NCBI GenBank assembly: GCA_028752905.1
Contig: JAQNBH010000022.1
Span: 310,001 to 374,000 of the forward strand
Direction of reading: 5' to 3'
Length of the DNA stretch: 64,000 nt
From: Cladorhizidae sp. MBARI D1340-BT2
Taxonomy: Eukaryota > Porifera > Demospongiae > Poecilosclerida > Cladorhizidae
Shown: positions 36,801 to 49,700 of the stretch, piece after piece
How the letters are laid out: the number at the start of each line of letters is the position of its first letter
Position numbering within the stretch: position 1 is the first letter of the stretch
Position numbers and translations under genes: made by a program
Notes under the pieces: model-generated
Seen by the model: only the letters and a program-made list of their open reading frames with translations
Database searches by the model: none
What the model was told of the DNA's origin: nothing

Positions 36801-39800
36801 GCCTCTCTCTGTTCTCTCTCTTGATACCAAACATCCGTATATTCTGCATACATAGAATCACAAGATAGGTTTCTCTATGTGTTCTCTATCTTGATGCTAA
36901 ACAGGTTAGCTTCATAGATTCTCCACACTTCACTGTATAAACTTGATATATAGCTATTAAGATAGGTCTCTCCCTGTGCTCTCTGTTGATATCAAACATC
37001 CATAATATTCTGCACACTTCACTGTAATGGACTTGATATGATTCGAATGATAGGTTTCATTATGTGTTCTCTATCTTGATATTTGCCCTAATTGGGTCTA
37101 TATGTTTTCTCATTTCCCCCCCAAAAATCTTGTTATTTTGCCGTAAAGCTCATAACATTTCTACACTTTACCCAAAAAAGATAATTTTTATATCACCGGA
37201 TAGCCCTTCTAATTATCTGTCTTTTGTACGTGCCAAAATTTGGAGTACTCTAAGTATTAGCAAGTTATGGTGATTTGAAGTGGTAAGGTTTGCGATCTTT
37301 CCTGGCGTTTTCCAGTTGCCAAAGCGGTGGCCTGCCAGTGAAAAACCACTACATTTATTGATAATCTGTTGACATGTTGCAGATAAGGGCCTTCTCTATC
37401 AGTTGACAAACTCTGGGACTTTGGTCTTGTTAATTAGGGCAGTTATGAATTGTACTCTTACTTGATGCTAAACATGTTAGCTTCGTAGATTATCCACACT
37501 TCACTGAATAGACTTGATGTATAGCTATTAAGATAGGACTCTCTAAGTGCTCTCTCTTGATACCAAACATCCATATATTCTGCACACTTCACTGTAATGG
37601 ACTTGCAAGATGGGTATCTCTCAGTGTTCTCTATCTTGAGCTAAACATGTTAGCTTCATAGATTCTCCACACTTCACTGAATAGACTTGATATATAGCTC
37701 TAAAGGTAGGCCTCTCTCTGTTCTCTCTCTTGATACCAAACATCCGTATATTCTGCATACATAGAATCACAAGATAGGTTTCTCTATGTGTTCTCTATCT
37801 TGATGCTAAACAGGTTAGCTTCATAGATTCTCCACACTTCACTGTATAAACTTGATATATAGCTATTAAGATAGGTCTCTCCCTGTGCTCTCTGTTGATA
37901 TCAAACATCCATAATATTCTGCACACTTCACTGTAATGGACTTGATATGATTCGAATGATAGGTTTCATTATGTGTTCTCTATCTTGATATTTGCCCTAA
38001 TTTGGTCTATATGTTTCTCATTTCCCCCCCAAAAATCTCGTTATTTTGCCGTAAAGCTCATAACTTTTCTACACTTTACCCAAAAAAGATAATTTTTATA
38101 TCACCGGATAGCCCTTCTAATTATCTGTCTTTTGTACGTGCCAAAATTTTGAGTACTCTAAGCATTAGCAAGTTATGGTGATTTGAAGTGGTAAGGTTTG
38201 CGATCTTTCCTGGCGTTTTCCAGTTGCCAAAGCGGTGGCCTGCCAGTGAAAAACCACTACATTTATTGATAATCTGTTGACATGTTGCAGATAAGGGTCT
38301 TCTCTATCAGTTGACAAACTCTGGTACTTTGGTCTTGTTAATTAGGACAGTTATGAATTGTACTCTTACTTGATGCTAAACATGTTAGCTTCGTAGATTA
38401 TCCACACTTCACTGAATAGACTTGATGTATAGCTATTAAGATAGGACCCTCTAAGTGCTCTCTCTTGATACCAAACATCCATATATTCTGCACACTTCAC
38501 TGTAATGGACTTGCAAGATAGGTATCTCTCAGTGTTCTCTATCTTGAGCTAAACATGTTAGCTTCATAGATTCTCCACACTTCACTGAATAGACTTGATA
38601 TATAGCTCTATAGGTAGGCCTCTCTCTGTTCTCTCTCTTGATACCAAACATCCGTATATTCTGCATACATAGAATCACAAGATAGGTTTCTCTATGTGTT
38701 CTCTATCTTGATGCTAAACAGGTTAGCTTCATAGATTCTCCACACTACACTGTATAAACTTGATATATAGCTATTAAGATAGGTCTCTCCCTGTGCTCTC
38801 TGTTGATATCAAACATCCATAATATTCTGCACACTTCACTGTAATGGACTTTATATGATTCGAATGATAGGTTTCATTATGTGTTCTCTATCTTGATATT
38901 TGCCCTAATTGGGTCTATATGTTTTCTCATTTCCCCCCCAAAAATCTTGTTATTTTGCCGTAAAGCTCATAACATTTCTACACTTTACCCCAAAAAGATA
39001 ATTTTTATATCACCGTATAGCCCTTCTAATTATCTGTCTTTTGTACGTGCCAAAATTTTGAGTACTCTAAGTATTAGCAAGTTATGGTGATTTGAAGTGG
39101 TAAGGTTTGCGATCTTTCCTGGCGTTTTCCAGTTGCCAAAGCGGTGGCCTGCCAGTGAAAAACCACTACATTTATTGATAATCTGTTGACATGTTGCAGA
39201 TAAGGGCCTTCTCTATCAGTTGACAAACTCTGGGACTTTGGTCTTGTTAATTAGGGCAGTTATGAATTGTACTCTTACTTGATGCTAAACATGTTAGCTT
39301 CGTAGATTATCCACACTTCACTGAATAGACTTGATGTATAGCTATTAAGATAGGACTCTCTAAGTGCTCTCTCTTGATACCAAACATCCATATATTCTGC
39401 ACACTTCACTGTAATGGACTTGCAAGATGGGTATCTCTCAGTGTTCTCTATCTTGAGCTAAACATGTTAGCTTCATAGATTCTCCACACTTCACTGAATA
39501 GACTTGATATATAGCTCTAAAGGTAGGCCTCTCTCTGTTCTCTCTCTTGATACCAAACATCCGTATATTCTGCATACATAGAATCACAAGATAGGTTTCT
39601 CTATGTGTTCTCTATCTTGATGCTAAACAGGTTAGCTTCATAGATTCTCCACACTACACTGTATAAACTTGATATATAGCTATTAAGATAGGTCTCTCCC
39701 TGTGCTCTCTGTTGATATCAAACATCCATAATATTCTGCACACTTCACTGTAATGGACTTTATATGATTCGAATGATAGGTTTCATTATGTGTTCTCTAT

Positions 39801-40593
39801 CTTGATATTTGCCCTAATTGGGTCTATATGTTTTCTCATTTCCCCCCCAAAAATCTTGTTATTTTGCCGTAAAGCTCATAACATTTCTACACTTTACCCC
39901 AAAAAGATAATTTTTATATCACCGTATAGCCCTTCTAATTATCTGTCTTTTGTACGTGCCAAAATTTTGAGTACTCTAAGTATTAGCAAGTTATGGTGAT
40001 TTGAAGTGGTAAGGTTTGCGATCTTTCCTGGCGTTTTCCAGTTGCCAAAGCGGTGGCCTGCCAGTGAAAAACCACTACATTTATTGATAATCTGTTGACA
40101 TGTTGCAGATAAGGGCCTTCTCTATCAGTTGACAAACTCTGGGACTTTGGTCTTGTTAATTAGGGCAGTTATGAATTGTACTCTTACTTGATGCTAAACA
40201 TGTTAGCTTCGTAGATTATCCACACTTCACTGAATAGACTTGATGTATAGCTATTAAGATAGGACTCTCTAAGTGCTCTCTCTTGATACCAAACATCCAT
40301 ATAATCTGCACACTTCACTGTAATGGACTTGCAAGATAGGTATCTCTCAGTGTTCTCTATCTTGAGCTAAACATGTTAGCTTCATAGATTCTCCACACTT
40401 CACTGAATAGACTTGATATATAGCTCTAAAGGTAGGCCTCTCTCTGTTCTCTCTTGATACCAAACATCCGTATATTCTGCATACATAGAATCACAAGATA
40501 GGTTTCTCTATGTGTTCTCTATCTTGATGCTAAACAGGTTAGCTTCATAGATTCTCCACACTTCACTGTATAAACTTGATATATAGCTATTAA
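27877..40593 (+). repeat. Satellite array, block 5 (14 monomers)
   Basis: The longest uninterrupted stretch between elements. It contains rare monomers usable as markers: 34341 (TTTAACCCAAAAAG and TGTATGTGCC), ~35249 (TTTTTCCACCAAAAATC and TTATGTTGATTTG), 36155 (TTTTATACGTGCC), 37064 (AAAATTTGGAGTAC) and ~37973 (AAATCTCGTTATT). This run recurs around 54.7-58.4 kb. The last monomer (39790) matches the one before element 4 and is interrupted by element 5. Confidence 0.97.
31060..39640 (+). repeat. Block duplication, left copy (offset 20,388 bp)
   Basis: Pairs with 51448-60028. Rare monomer variants at 34341, 35249, 36155, 37064 and 37973 recur in the same order exactly 20,388 bp later. Differences are few: some single substitutions and a patch at about 34650-34760, where the copies differ at several clustered sites (GGGTCTT, GGTACT, GCAGATATG versus GGGCCTT, GGGACT, GCAGTTATG, plus GATGGTAAAC). 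Boundaries are approximate; the right one falls between 39428 and 39655. Confidence 0.85.
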
Positions 40594-40606
40594 CCGATTA
40601 AGCGCC
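40594..40606 (+). repeat. Left terminal inverted repeat, copy 5
   Basis: CCGATTAAGCGCC immediately after TTAA (40590-40593). Confidence 0.93.
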
Positions 40607-41168
40607 GACTTTCCTAGTACCCGCGGTGAAATTATTAACGATTTAATTACTAATTTTTCCCTCGCTTATAGGACGTCAGCACAGGAAACCTCGTTCAATG
40701 GAAGCCCAGTGATTGCTCTACATCCTGATTTTTGAATGAAACCCAAGGACCAAATATACAGCATTTGGCAAGCTTTTCAAAATTGAACCAAGACTTATAT
40801 ACCATATATTTGGGCATATTCATATAATTTGACACAGAATCAAGACAATAACAATCCTAAAACTTCCTAAGACAAAACATTTTGAACAGACAATATATGA
40901 ATCGAATATTTGAATAGAAAAAGTATGTGTGTGTGGGTAGAATGTGGGTGGGTAATTTGATGAAGAAGAATGAAGGAGAGTGAGAGAGTAGCATTGTAAT
41001 ACATGTTGTGTGTGTGTGTAGAAGGGCAAGACCAGGCTCTATCAACACTTCCCAGGCATCTAGAACACAAAGACACAACAATAGAGAAAAATGCATTATT
41101 AGACACAAGTATCCACACTTTTTACCAAGAGGCACGCACATACACCATACACAACTTATATTTCATGG

Positions 41169-43517
41169 TCACGAGAACAAAGAGAATACATGCAACACTA
41201 ATATTCCACCAAGGTATGATACGGTCAGATCCAATGCACAAATGAACCTACAGTAACCACACTCATTTAGGCTCGAACCATTTTTATGCACACCAAACAG
41301 AAGTAGAAGGGGGAAATGACCTAGTTGCAAATTGAGACGTTCTAGCTGAGATGTAGGAAACATACAAGGCAGCGAGAAGAATAGGAACCAATCAATGTTT
41401 TTACTAAGCTAATCCGAAGATCTAAATAACTATCCTGCCTCTTATGTAGAGAAGTGTTTGAAAAAGGAAACAGATAAAGGCATTCAATAAAGGCGTTAAA
41501 AAAACAACCTTCTACCAGAGCAGACCAAAGAATGGGCTACTACAATTTCGGTAGAAAATCAAAGAGATGGTGGAAGGGGGTGTTTGCATATTTGGTAGAC
41601 ACCCCTCATGAATGATTGATAATCAGGTAAACAGGGAGGGGGGCAAGACACATACAGTCGAGAACTGATGATGTTTCACAGTTGGTTGTTGTCCTTGCCA
41701 CAAAGCTGCATGCATATTAGTCATCATGTCAATCACACCCTTGTCTACCCACTAAAGCCAGGAGTGAACTATTTGATCTGTAATCATATTTTCCTCTATT
41801 CTTCCACTTTGTAAGTAACTCCTTAGGAAAGTTTTTCCTATTAGGCCTAGCTGTGCCACATGCACCAACCCCTCTAATAGTCTGCGTGTGAAATAAATTA
41901 GGAAATAAATTAGGACTTGTATAAAAGTTATCCATGTATACCTGAAAGTTCTTGTGCTCAAATCCCTCCAACAAATCTAACACTACCCGACTACACAAAC
42001 CTGTACTATCTCCTGTTTCCACATTCTTCCCAGTATAAATTTGTAATCGATAAATATAACCATTCCTTGCATCCAAAAGCACAAATACTTTTATGCCCCA
42101 TTTCGTAGGCTCATCCTTCATATATTGCTTGAAGCCAAGCCTCCCTTGATAGGGAATCATGGCTTCATCAATGCTAAGCTCCTGATGCAAACAATACTCG
42201 CTTTCAAAGCTTATACAGCCTATCATAATTGGGATTACCAGATGTTACCTGTGAGCTAGCAATGGAGTTGACATGCATGTAGCCGCATCAACTGCCTAAA
42301 CCTCCAAAGGGGCATTACTCTACTCACCAAACTACATGACAAATCAGGATATTCACAAGACCAGTACATGTCTATAAGGGGAAGTTTTGAAATGCCCATA
42401 ACAATCAAAAGTTCTACAAAAGCCTCCATTTCTTCTTCACATGTATCATGCCAATTATGGGGGAGCCCCACCCTAGAAACATACATATTAGTCTCTCTCA
42501 CATGGAGGTCCCACACATCAACAGTTAAAAAAAAAGATAAAAAGCACCTAGTAACGAACTTGTTACACCGAGCAAAGCTGAGTTTGGGCCAGAATTGTCT
42601 CTTTTTTTCTCCAGCGACCTTCGACTTGATAACTTGTGCTAGTGAGCGAGCCTTACTACTACAAACTCGGGACTGGGCCTGCCTATTACCAGTACCTTGT
42701 GGTGGTGGACTACATGAACCTCTACTCTAGCACCACACCTCACATTCTCTGTAACACATAAATATGTATACAAACAAATATTCAAATATCAATTTTGATA
42801 ACTTACTTATTCCAGAAGAGTCCCCTGTAGCAGATTGTAAGGACGGAGGGTCAGTAGATAGTAAGGATGGAGGGTCAGTAGATGGTAAGGATGGAGGGTC
42901 AGTAGATGGTAATAAGGATGGAGGGTCAGTAGATGGTAAGGAAGGAGTGTTCAAATGGTCACTCTCTTCTTCAGAGGCTGAAAGGAAATATATAATAGTA
43001 ACTCTACAAAATTTCCTTTGTACCAACCTACACTAAGTCCAGAGCTCCCACAAGTAGATGGTAACAATGGATCACCTTCATCTCCAACGGACTGCCAAGA
43101 AAGAAAAGTTGATAACATAAACCTTAGACGAACGTTTTTTTTGAAAATTCAAATTCAAATTTGATAAGTAATAAAAAAGCTCAACCTACATTTATGGCTA
43201 TAACTAATCTTCTTCAACTGCTACGTTAGAAATATTTATATCCTCAAAAAACACAAGAATAGGCAACAGTTTGGTTAGCGAATTATCTCAGAAGATTGTG
43301 GAATACAATGGCAACCAAGCGCTAAGGTAGAAACAAACATACCATCGAGAAATCCTTCCACCCGAGCATTTTGACTTAGAGCCAGGGGATCCAGGGCACA
43401 ACCATAGTAGGCATATATCTCTGGCCTTCTTTCCCACCAGAATCCGAGCCAGAGCCGCTAGTGTCGTCGTCAAAAAGAAGAAAAGTTACTTCGTACAAAA
43501 CAAAGCATCCTCGCCAT
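41169..43517 (-). pseudogene. Degenerate piggyBac transposase, copy 5
   Basis: Same lesions as the other copies and no private change inside the remnant. The main open stretch is 42226-41729, the VRETN fragment 42516-42256, and the inverted block 41511-41599. Confidence 0.88.
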
Positions 43518-43713
43518 CTTGAAAACCGAAGTTATGAGCAAAAATCGGGGCGCGGCCGACACATTTAGCAGCACGTATAAATGACGTTTTTAGAATAATT
43601 CAGCATTCTTTTGGGCATGTGCAGCAACAAGAATTTGGCACTTAGTTCAAATATATTTTTTTATATAATTTTTTTCGCGAGTCCGATTTCCTTTTGCGCC
43701 ATATGGCGCTTAT

Positions 43714-43726
43714 GGCGCTTAATCGG
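43714..43726 (-). repeat. Right terminal inverted repeat, copy 5
   Basis: GGCGCTTAATCGG immediately before TTAA (43727-43730). Confidence 0.93.
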
Positions 43727-46700
43727 TTAAGATAGGTCTCTCCCTGTGCTCTCTGTTGATATCAAACATCCATAATATTCTGCACACTTCACTGTAATGG
43801 ACTTGATATGATTCGAATGATAGGTTTCATTATGTGTTCTCTATCTTGATATTTGCCCTAATTTGGTCTATATGTTTTCTCATTTCCCCCCCAAAAATCT
43901 TGTTATTTTGCCGTAAAGCTCATAACTTTTCTACACTTTATCCAAAAAAGATAATTTTTATATCACCGGATAGCCCTTCTAATTATCTGTCTTTTGTACG
44001 TGCTAAAATTTTGAGTACTCTAAGTATTAGCAAGTTATGGTGATTTGAAGTGGTAAGGTTTGCGATCTTTCCTGGCGTTTTCCAGTTGCCAAAGCGGTGG
44101 CCTGCCAGTGAAAAACCACTACATTTATTGATAATCTGTTGACATGTTGCAGATAAGGGCCTTCTCTATCAGTTGACAAACTCTGGGACTTTGGTCTTGT
44201 TAATTAGGGCAGTTATGAATTGTACTCTTACTTGATGCTAAACATGTTAGCTTCGTAGATTATCCACACTTCACTGAATAGACTTGATGTATAGCTATTA
44301 AGATAGGACTCTCTAAGTGCTCTCTCTTGATACCAAACATCCATATATTCTGCACACTTCACTGTAATGGACTTGCAAGATAGGTATCTCTCAGTGTTCT
44401 CTATCTTGAGCTAAACATGTTAGCTTCATAGATTCTCCACACTTCACTGAATAGACTTGATATATAGCTCTAAAGGTAGGCCTCTCTCTGTTCTCTCTCT
44501 TGATACCAAACATCCGTATATTCTGCATACATAGAATCACAAGATAGGTTTCTCTATGTGTTCTCTATCTTGATGCTAAACAGGTTAGCTTCATAGATTA
44601 TCCACACTTCACTGTATAAACTTGATATATAGCTATTAAGATAGGTCTCTCCCTGTGCTCTCTGTTGATATCAAACATCCATAATATTCTGCATACTTCA
44701 CTGTAATGGACTTGATATGATTCGAATGATAGGTTTCATTATGTGTTCTCTATCTTGATATTTGCCCTAATTTGGTCTATATGTTTCTCATTTCCCCCCC
44801 AAAAATCTTGTTATTTTGCCGTAAAGCTCATAACTTTTCTACACTTTACCCAAAAAAGATAATTTTTATATCACCGGATAGCCCTTCTAATTATCTGTCT
44901 TTTGTACGTGCCAAAATTTTGAGTACTCTAAGCATTAGCAAGTTATGGTGATTTAAAGTGGTAAGGTTTGCGATCTTTCCTGGCGTTTTCCAGTTGCCAA
45001 AGCGGTGGCCTGCCAGTGAAAAACCACTACATTTATTGATAATCTGTTGACATGTTGCAGATAAGGGTCTTCTCTATCAGTTGACAAACTCTGGTACTTT
45101 GGTCTTGTTAATTAGGGCAGTTATGAATTGTACTCTTACTTGATGCTAAACATGTTAGCTTCGTAGATTATCCACACTTCACTGAATAGACTTGATGTAT
45201 AGCTATTAAGATAGGACTCTCTAAGTGCTCTCTCTTGATACCAAACATCCATATATTCTGCACACTTCACTGTAATGGACTTGCAAGATAGGTATCTCTC
45301 AGTGTTCTCTATCTTGAGCTAAACATGTTAGCTTCATAGATTCTCCACACTTCACTGAATAGACTTGATATATAGCTCTAAAGGTAGGCCTCTCTCTGTT
45401 CTCTCTCTTGATACCAAACATCCATATATTCTGCATACATAGAATCACAAGATAGGTTTCTCTATGTGTTCTCTATCTTGATGCTAAACAGGTTAGCTTC
45501 ATAGATTCTCCACACTTCACTGTATAAACTTGATATATAGCTATTAAGATAGGTCTCTCCCTGTGCTCTCTGTTGGTATCAAAGATCCATAATATTCTGC
45601 ACACTTCACTGTAATGGACTTGATATGATTCGAATGATAGGTTTCATTATGTGTTCTCTATCTTGATATTTGCCCTAATTGGGTCTATATGTTTCTCATT
45701 TTCCCCCCAAAAATCTTGTTATTTTGCCGTAAAGCTCATAACTTTCTACACTTTACCCCAAAAAGATAATCTTTATATCACCGGATAGCCCTTCTAATTA
45801 TCTGTCTTTTGTACGTGCCAAAATTTTGAGTACTCTAAGCATTAGCAAGTTATGGTGATTTGAAGTGGTAAGGTTTGCGATCTTTCCTGGCGTTTTCCAG
45901 TTGCCAAAGCGGTGGCCTGCCAGTGAAAAACCACTACATTTATTGATAATCTGTTGACATGTTGCAGATAAGGGTCTTCTCTATCAGTTGACAAACTCTG
46001 GTACTTTGGTCTTGTTAATTAGGACAGTTATGAATTGTACTCTTACTTGATGCTAAACATGTTAGCTTCGTAGATTATCCACACTTCACTGAATAGACTT
46101 GATGTATAGCTATTAAGATAGGACTCTCTAAGTGCTCTCTCTTGATACCAAACATCCATATATTCTGCACACTTCACTGTAATGGACTTGCAAGATAGGT
46201 ATCTCTCAGTGTTCTCTATCTTGAGCTAAACATGTTAGCTTCATAGATTCTCCACACTTCACTGAATAGACTTGATATATAGCTCTAAAGGTAGGCCTCT
46301 CTCTGTTCTCTCTCTTGATACCAAACATCCGTATATTCTGCATACATAGAATCACAAGATAGGTTTCTCTATGTGTTCTCTATCTTGATGCTAAACAGGT
46401 TAGCTTCATAGATTCTCCACACTTCACTGTATAAACTTGATATATAGCTATTAAGATAGGTCTCTCCCTGTGCTCTCTGTTGATATCAAACATCCATAAT
46501 ATTCTGCACACTTCACTGTAATGGACTTGATATGATTCGAATGATAGGTTTCATTATGTGTTCTCTATCTTGATATTTGCCCTAATTGGGTCTATATGTT
46601 TCTCATTTCCCCCCCAAAAATCTTGTTATTTTGCCGTAAAGCTCATAACTTTTCTACACTTTACCCCAAAAAGATAATTTTTATATCACCGGATAGCCCT

Positions 46701-49700
46701 TCTAATTATCTGTCTTTTGTACGTGCCAAAATTTTGAGTACTCTAAGCATTAGCAAGTTATGGTGATTTGAAGTGGTAAGGTTTGCGATCTTTCCTGGCG
46801 TTTTCCAGTTGCCAAAGCGGTGGCCTGCCAGTGAAAAACCACTACATTTATTGATAATCTGTTGACATGTTGCAGATAAGGGTCTTCTCTATCAGTTGAC
46901 AAACTCTGGTACTTTGGTCTTGTTAATTAGGACAGTTATGAATTGTACTCTTACTTGATGCTAAACATGTTAGCTTCGTAGATTATCCACACTTCACTGA
47001 ATAGACTTGATGTATAGCTATTAAGATAGGACCCTCTAAGTGCTCTCTCTTGATACCAAACATCCATATATTCTGCACACTTCACTGTAATGGACTTGCA
47101 AGATAGGTATCTCTCAGTGTTCTCTATCTTGAGCTAAACATGTTAGCTTCATAGATTCTCCACACTTCACTGAATAGACTTGATATATAGCTCTATAGGT
47201 AGGCCTCTCTCTGTTCTCTCTCTTGATACCAAACATCCGTATATTCTGCATACATAGAATCACAAGATAGGTTTCTCTATGTGTTCTCTATCTTGATGCT
47301 AAACAGGTTAGCTTCATAGATTCTCCACACTACACTGTATAAACTTGATATATAGCTATTAAGATAGGTCTCTCCCTGTGCTCTCTGTTGATATCAAACA
47401 TCCATAATATTCTGCACACTTCACTGTAATGGACTTTATATGATTCGAATGATAGGTTTCATTATGTGTTCTCTATCTTGATATTTGCCCTAATTGGGTC
47501 TATATGTTTTCTCATTTCCCCCCCAAAAATCTTGTTATTTTGCCGTAAAGCTCATAACATTTCTACACTTTACCCCAAAAAGATAATTTTTATATCACCG
47601 TATAGCCCTTCTAATTATCTGTCTTTTGTACGTACCAAAATTTTGAGTACTCTAAGTATTAGCAAGTTATGGTGATTTGAAGTGTTAAGGTTTGCGATCT
47701 TTCCTGGCGTTTTCCAGTTGCCAAAGCGGTGGCCTGCCAGTGAAAAACCACTACATTTATTGATAATCTGTTGACATGTTGCAGATAAGGGCCTTCTCTA
47801 TCAGTTGACAAACTCTGGGACTTTGGTCTTGTTAATTAGGGCAGTTATGAATTGTACTCTTACTTGATGCTAAACATGTTAGCTTCGTAGATTATCCACA
47901 CTTCACTGAATAGACTTGATGTATAGCTATTAAGATAGGACTCTCTAAGTGCTCTCTCTTGATACCAAACATCCATATAATCTGCACACTTCACTGTAAT
48001 GGACTTGCAAGATAGGTATCTCTCAGTGTTCTCTATCTTGAGCTAAACATGTTAGCTTCATAGATTCTCCACACTTCACTGAATAGACTTGATATATAGC
48101 TCTAAAGGTAGGCCTCTCTCTGTTCTCTCTCTTGATACCAAACATCCGTATATTCTGCATACATAGAATCACAAGATAGGTTTCTCTATGTGTTCTCTAT
48201 CTTGATGCTAAACAGGTTAGCTTCATAGATTCTCCACACTTCACTGTATAAACTTGATATATAGCTATTAAGATAGGTCTCTCCCTGTGCTCTCTGTTGA
48301 TATCAAACATCCATAATATTCTGCACACTTCACTGTAATGGACTTGATATGATTCGAATGATAGGTTTCATTATGTGTTCTCTATCTTGATATTTGCCCT
48401 AATTTGGTCTATATGTTTCTCATTTTCCCCCCAAAAATCTTGTTATTTTGCCGTAAAGCTCATAACTTTCTACACTTTACCCCAAAAAGATAATCTTTAT
48501 ATCACCGGATAGCCCTTCTAATTATCTGTCTTTTGTACGTGCCAAAATTTTGAGTACTCTAAGCATTAGCAAGTTATGGTGATTTGAAGTGGTAAGGTTT
48601 GCGATCTTTCCTGGCGTTTTCCAGTTGCCAAAGCGGTGGCCTGCCAGTGAAAAACCACTACATTTATTGATAATCTGTTGACATGTTGCAGATAAGGGTC
48701 TTCTCTATCAGTTGACAAACTCTGGTACTTTGGTCTTGTTAATTAGGACAGTTATGAATTGTACTCTTACTTGATGCTAAACATGTTAGCTTCGTAGATT
48801 ATCCACACTTCACTGAATAGACTTGATGTATAGCTATTAAGATAGGACCCTCTAAGTGCTCTCTCTTGATACCAAACATCCATATATTCTGCACACTTCA
48901 CTGTAATGGACTTGCAAGATAGGTATCTCTCAGTGTTCTCTATCTTGAGCTAAACATGTTAGCTTCATAGATTCTCCACACTTCACTGAATAGACTTGAT
49001 ATATAGCTCTATAGGTAGGCCTCTCTCTGTTCTCTCTCTTGATACCAAACATCCGTATATTCTGCATACATAGAATCACAAGATAGGTTTCTCTATGTGT
49101 TCTCTATCTTGATGCTAAACAGGTTAGCTTCATAGATTCTCCACACTACACTGTATAAACTTGATATATAGCTATTAAGATAGGTCTCTCCCTGTGCTCT
49201 CTGTTGATATCAAACATCCATAATATTCTGCACACTTCACTGTAATGGACTTTATATGATTCGAATGATAGGTTTCATTATGTGTTCTCTATCTTGATAT
49301 TTGCCCTAATTGGGTCTATATGTTTTCTCATTTCCCCCCCAAAAATCTTGTTATTTTGCCGTAAAGCTCATAACATTTCTACACTTTACCCCAAAAAGAT
49401 AATTTTTATATCACCGTATAGCCCTTCTAATTATCTGTCTTTTGTACGTGCCAAAATTTTGAGTACTCTAAGTATTAGCAAGTTATGGTGATTTGAAGTG
49501 GTAAGGTTTGCGATCTTTCCTGGCGTTTTCCAGTTGCCAAAGCGGTGGCCTGCCAGTGAAAAACCACTACATTTATTGATAATCTGTTGACATGTTGCAG
49601 ATAAGGGCCTTCTCTATCAGTTGACAAACTCTGGGACTTTGGTCTTGTTAATTAGGGCAGTTATGAATTGTACTCTTACTTGATGCTAAACATGTTAGCT

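Larger units (their letters stand above)
40594..43726 (-). mobile_element. piggyBac-type DNA transposon, copy 5 (3,133 bp)
   Basis: Flanked by TTAA at 40590-40593 and 43727-43730. One private change, T for G at 43545, beside the GC-rich patch upstream of the presumed start codon. Surrounding monomers match those around element 4 at an offset of 15,850 bp from about 23.8 to 29.7 kb. Confidence 0.95.

Noticed and set aside
5348..43726. Five independent transposition events into a preferred target
   Set aside because: The shared upstream CT deletion, shared downstream variants, identical orientation and shared internal lesions are better explained by one insertion followed by amplification.
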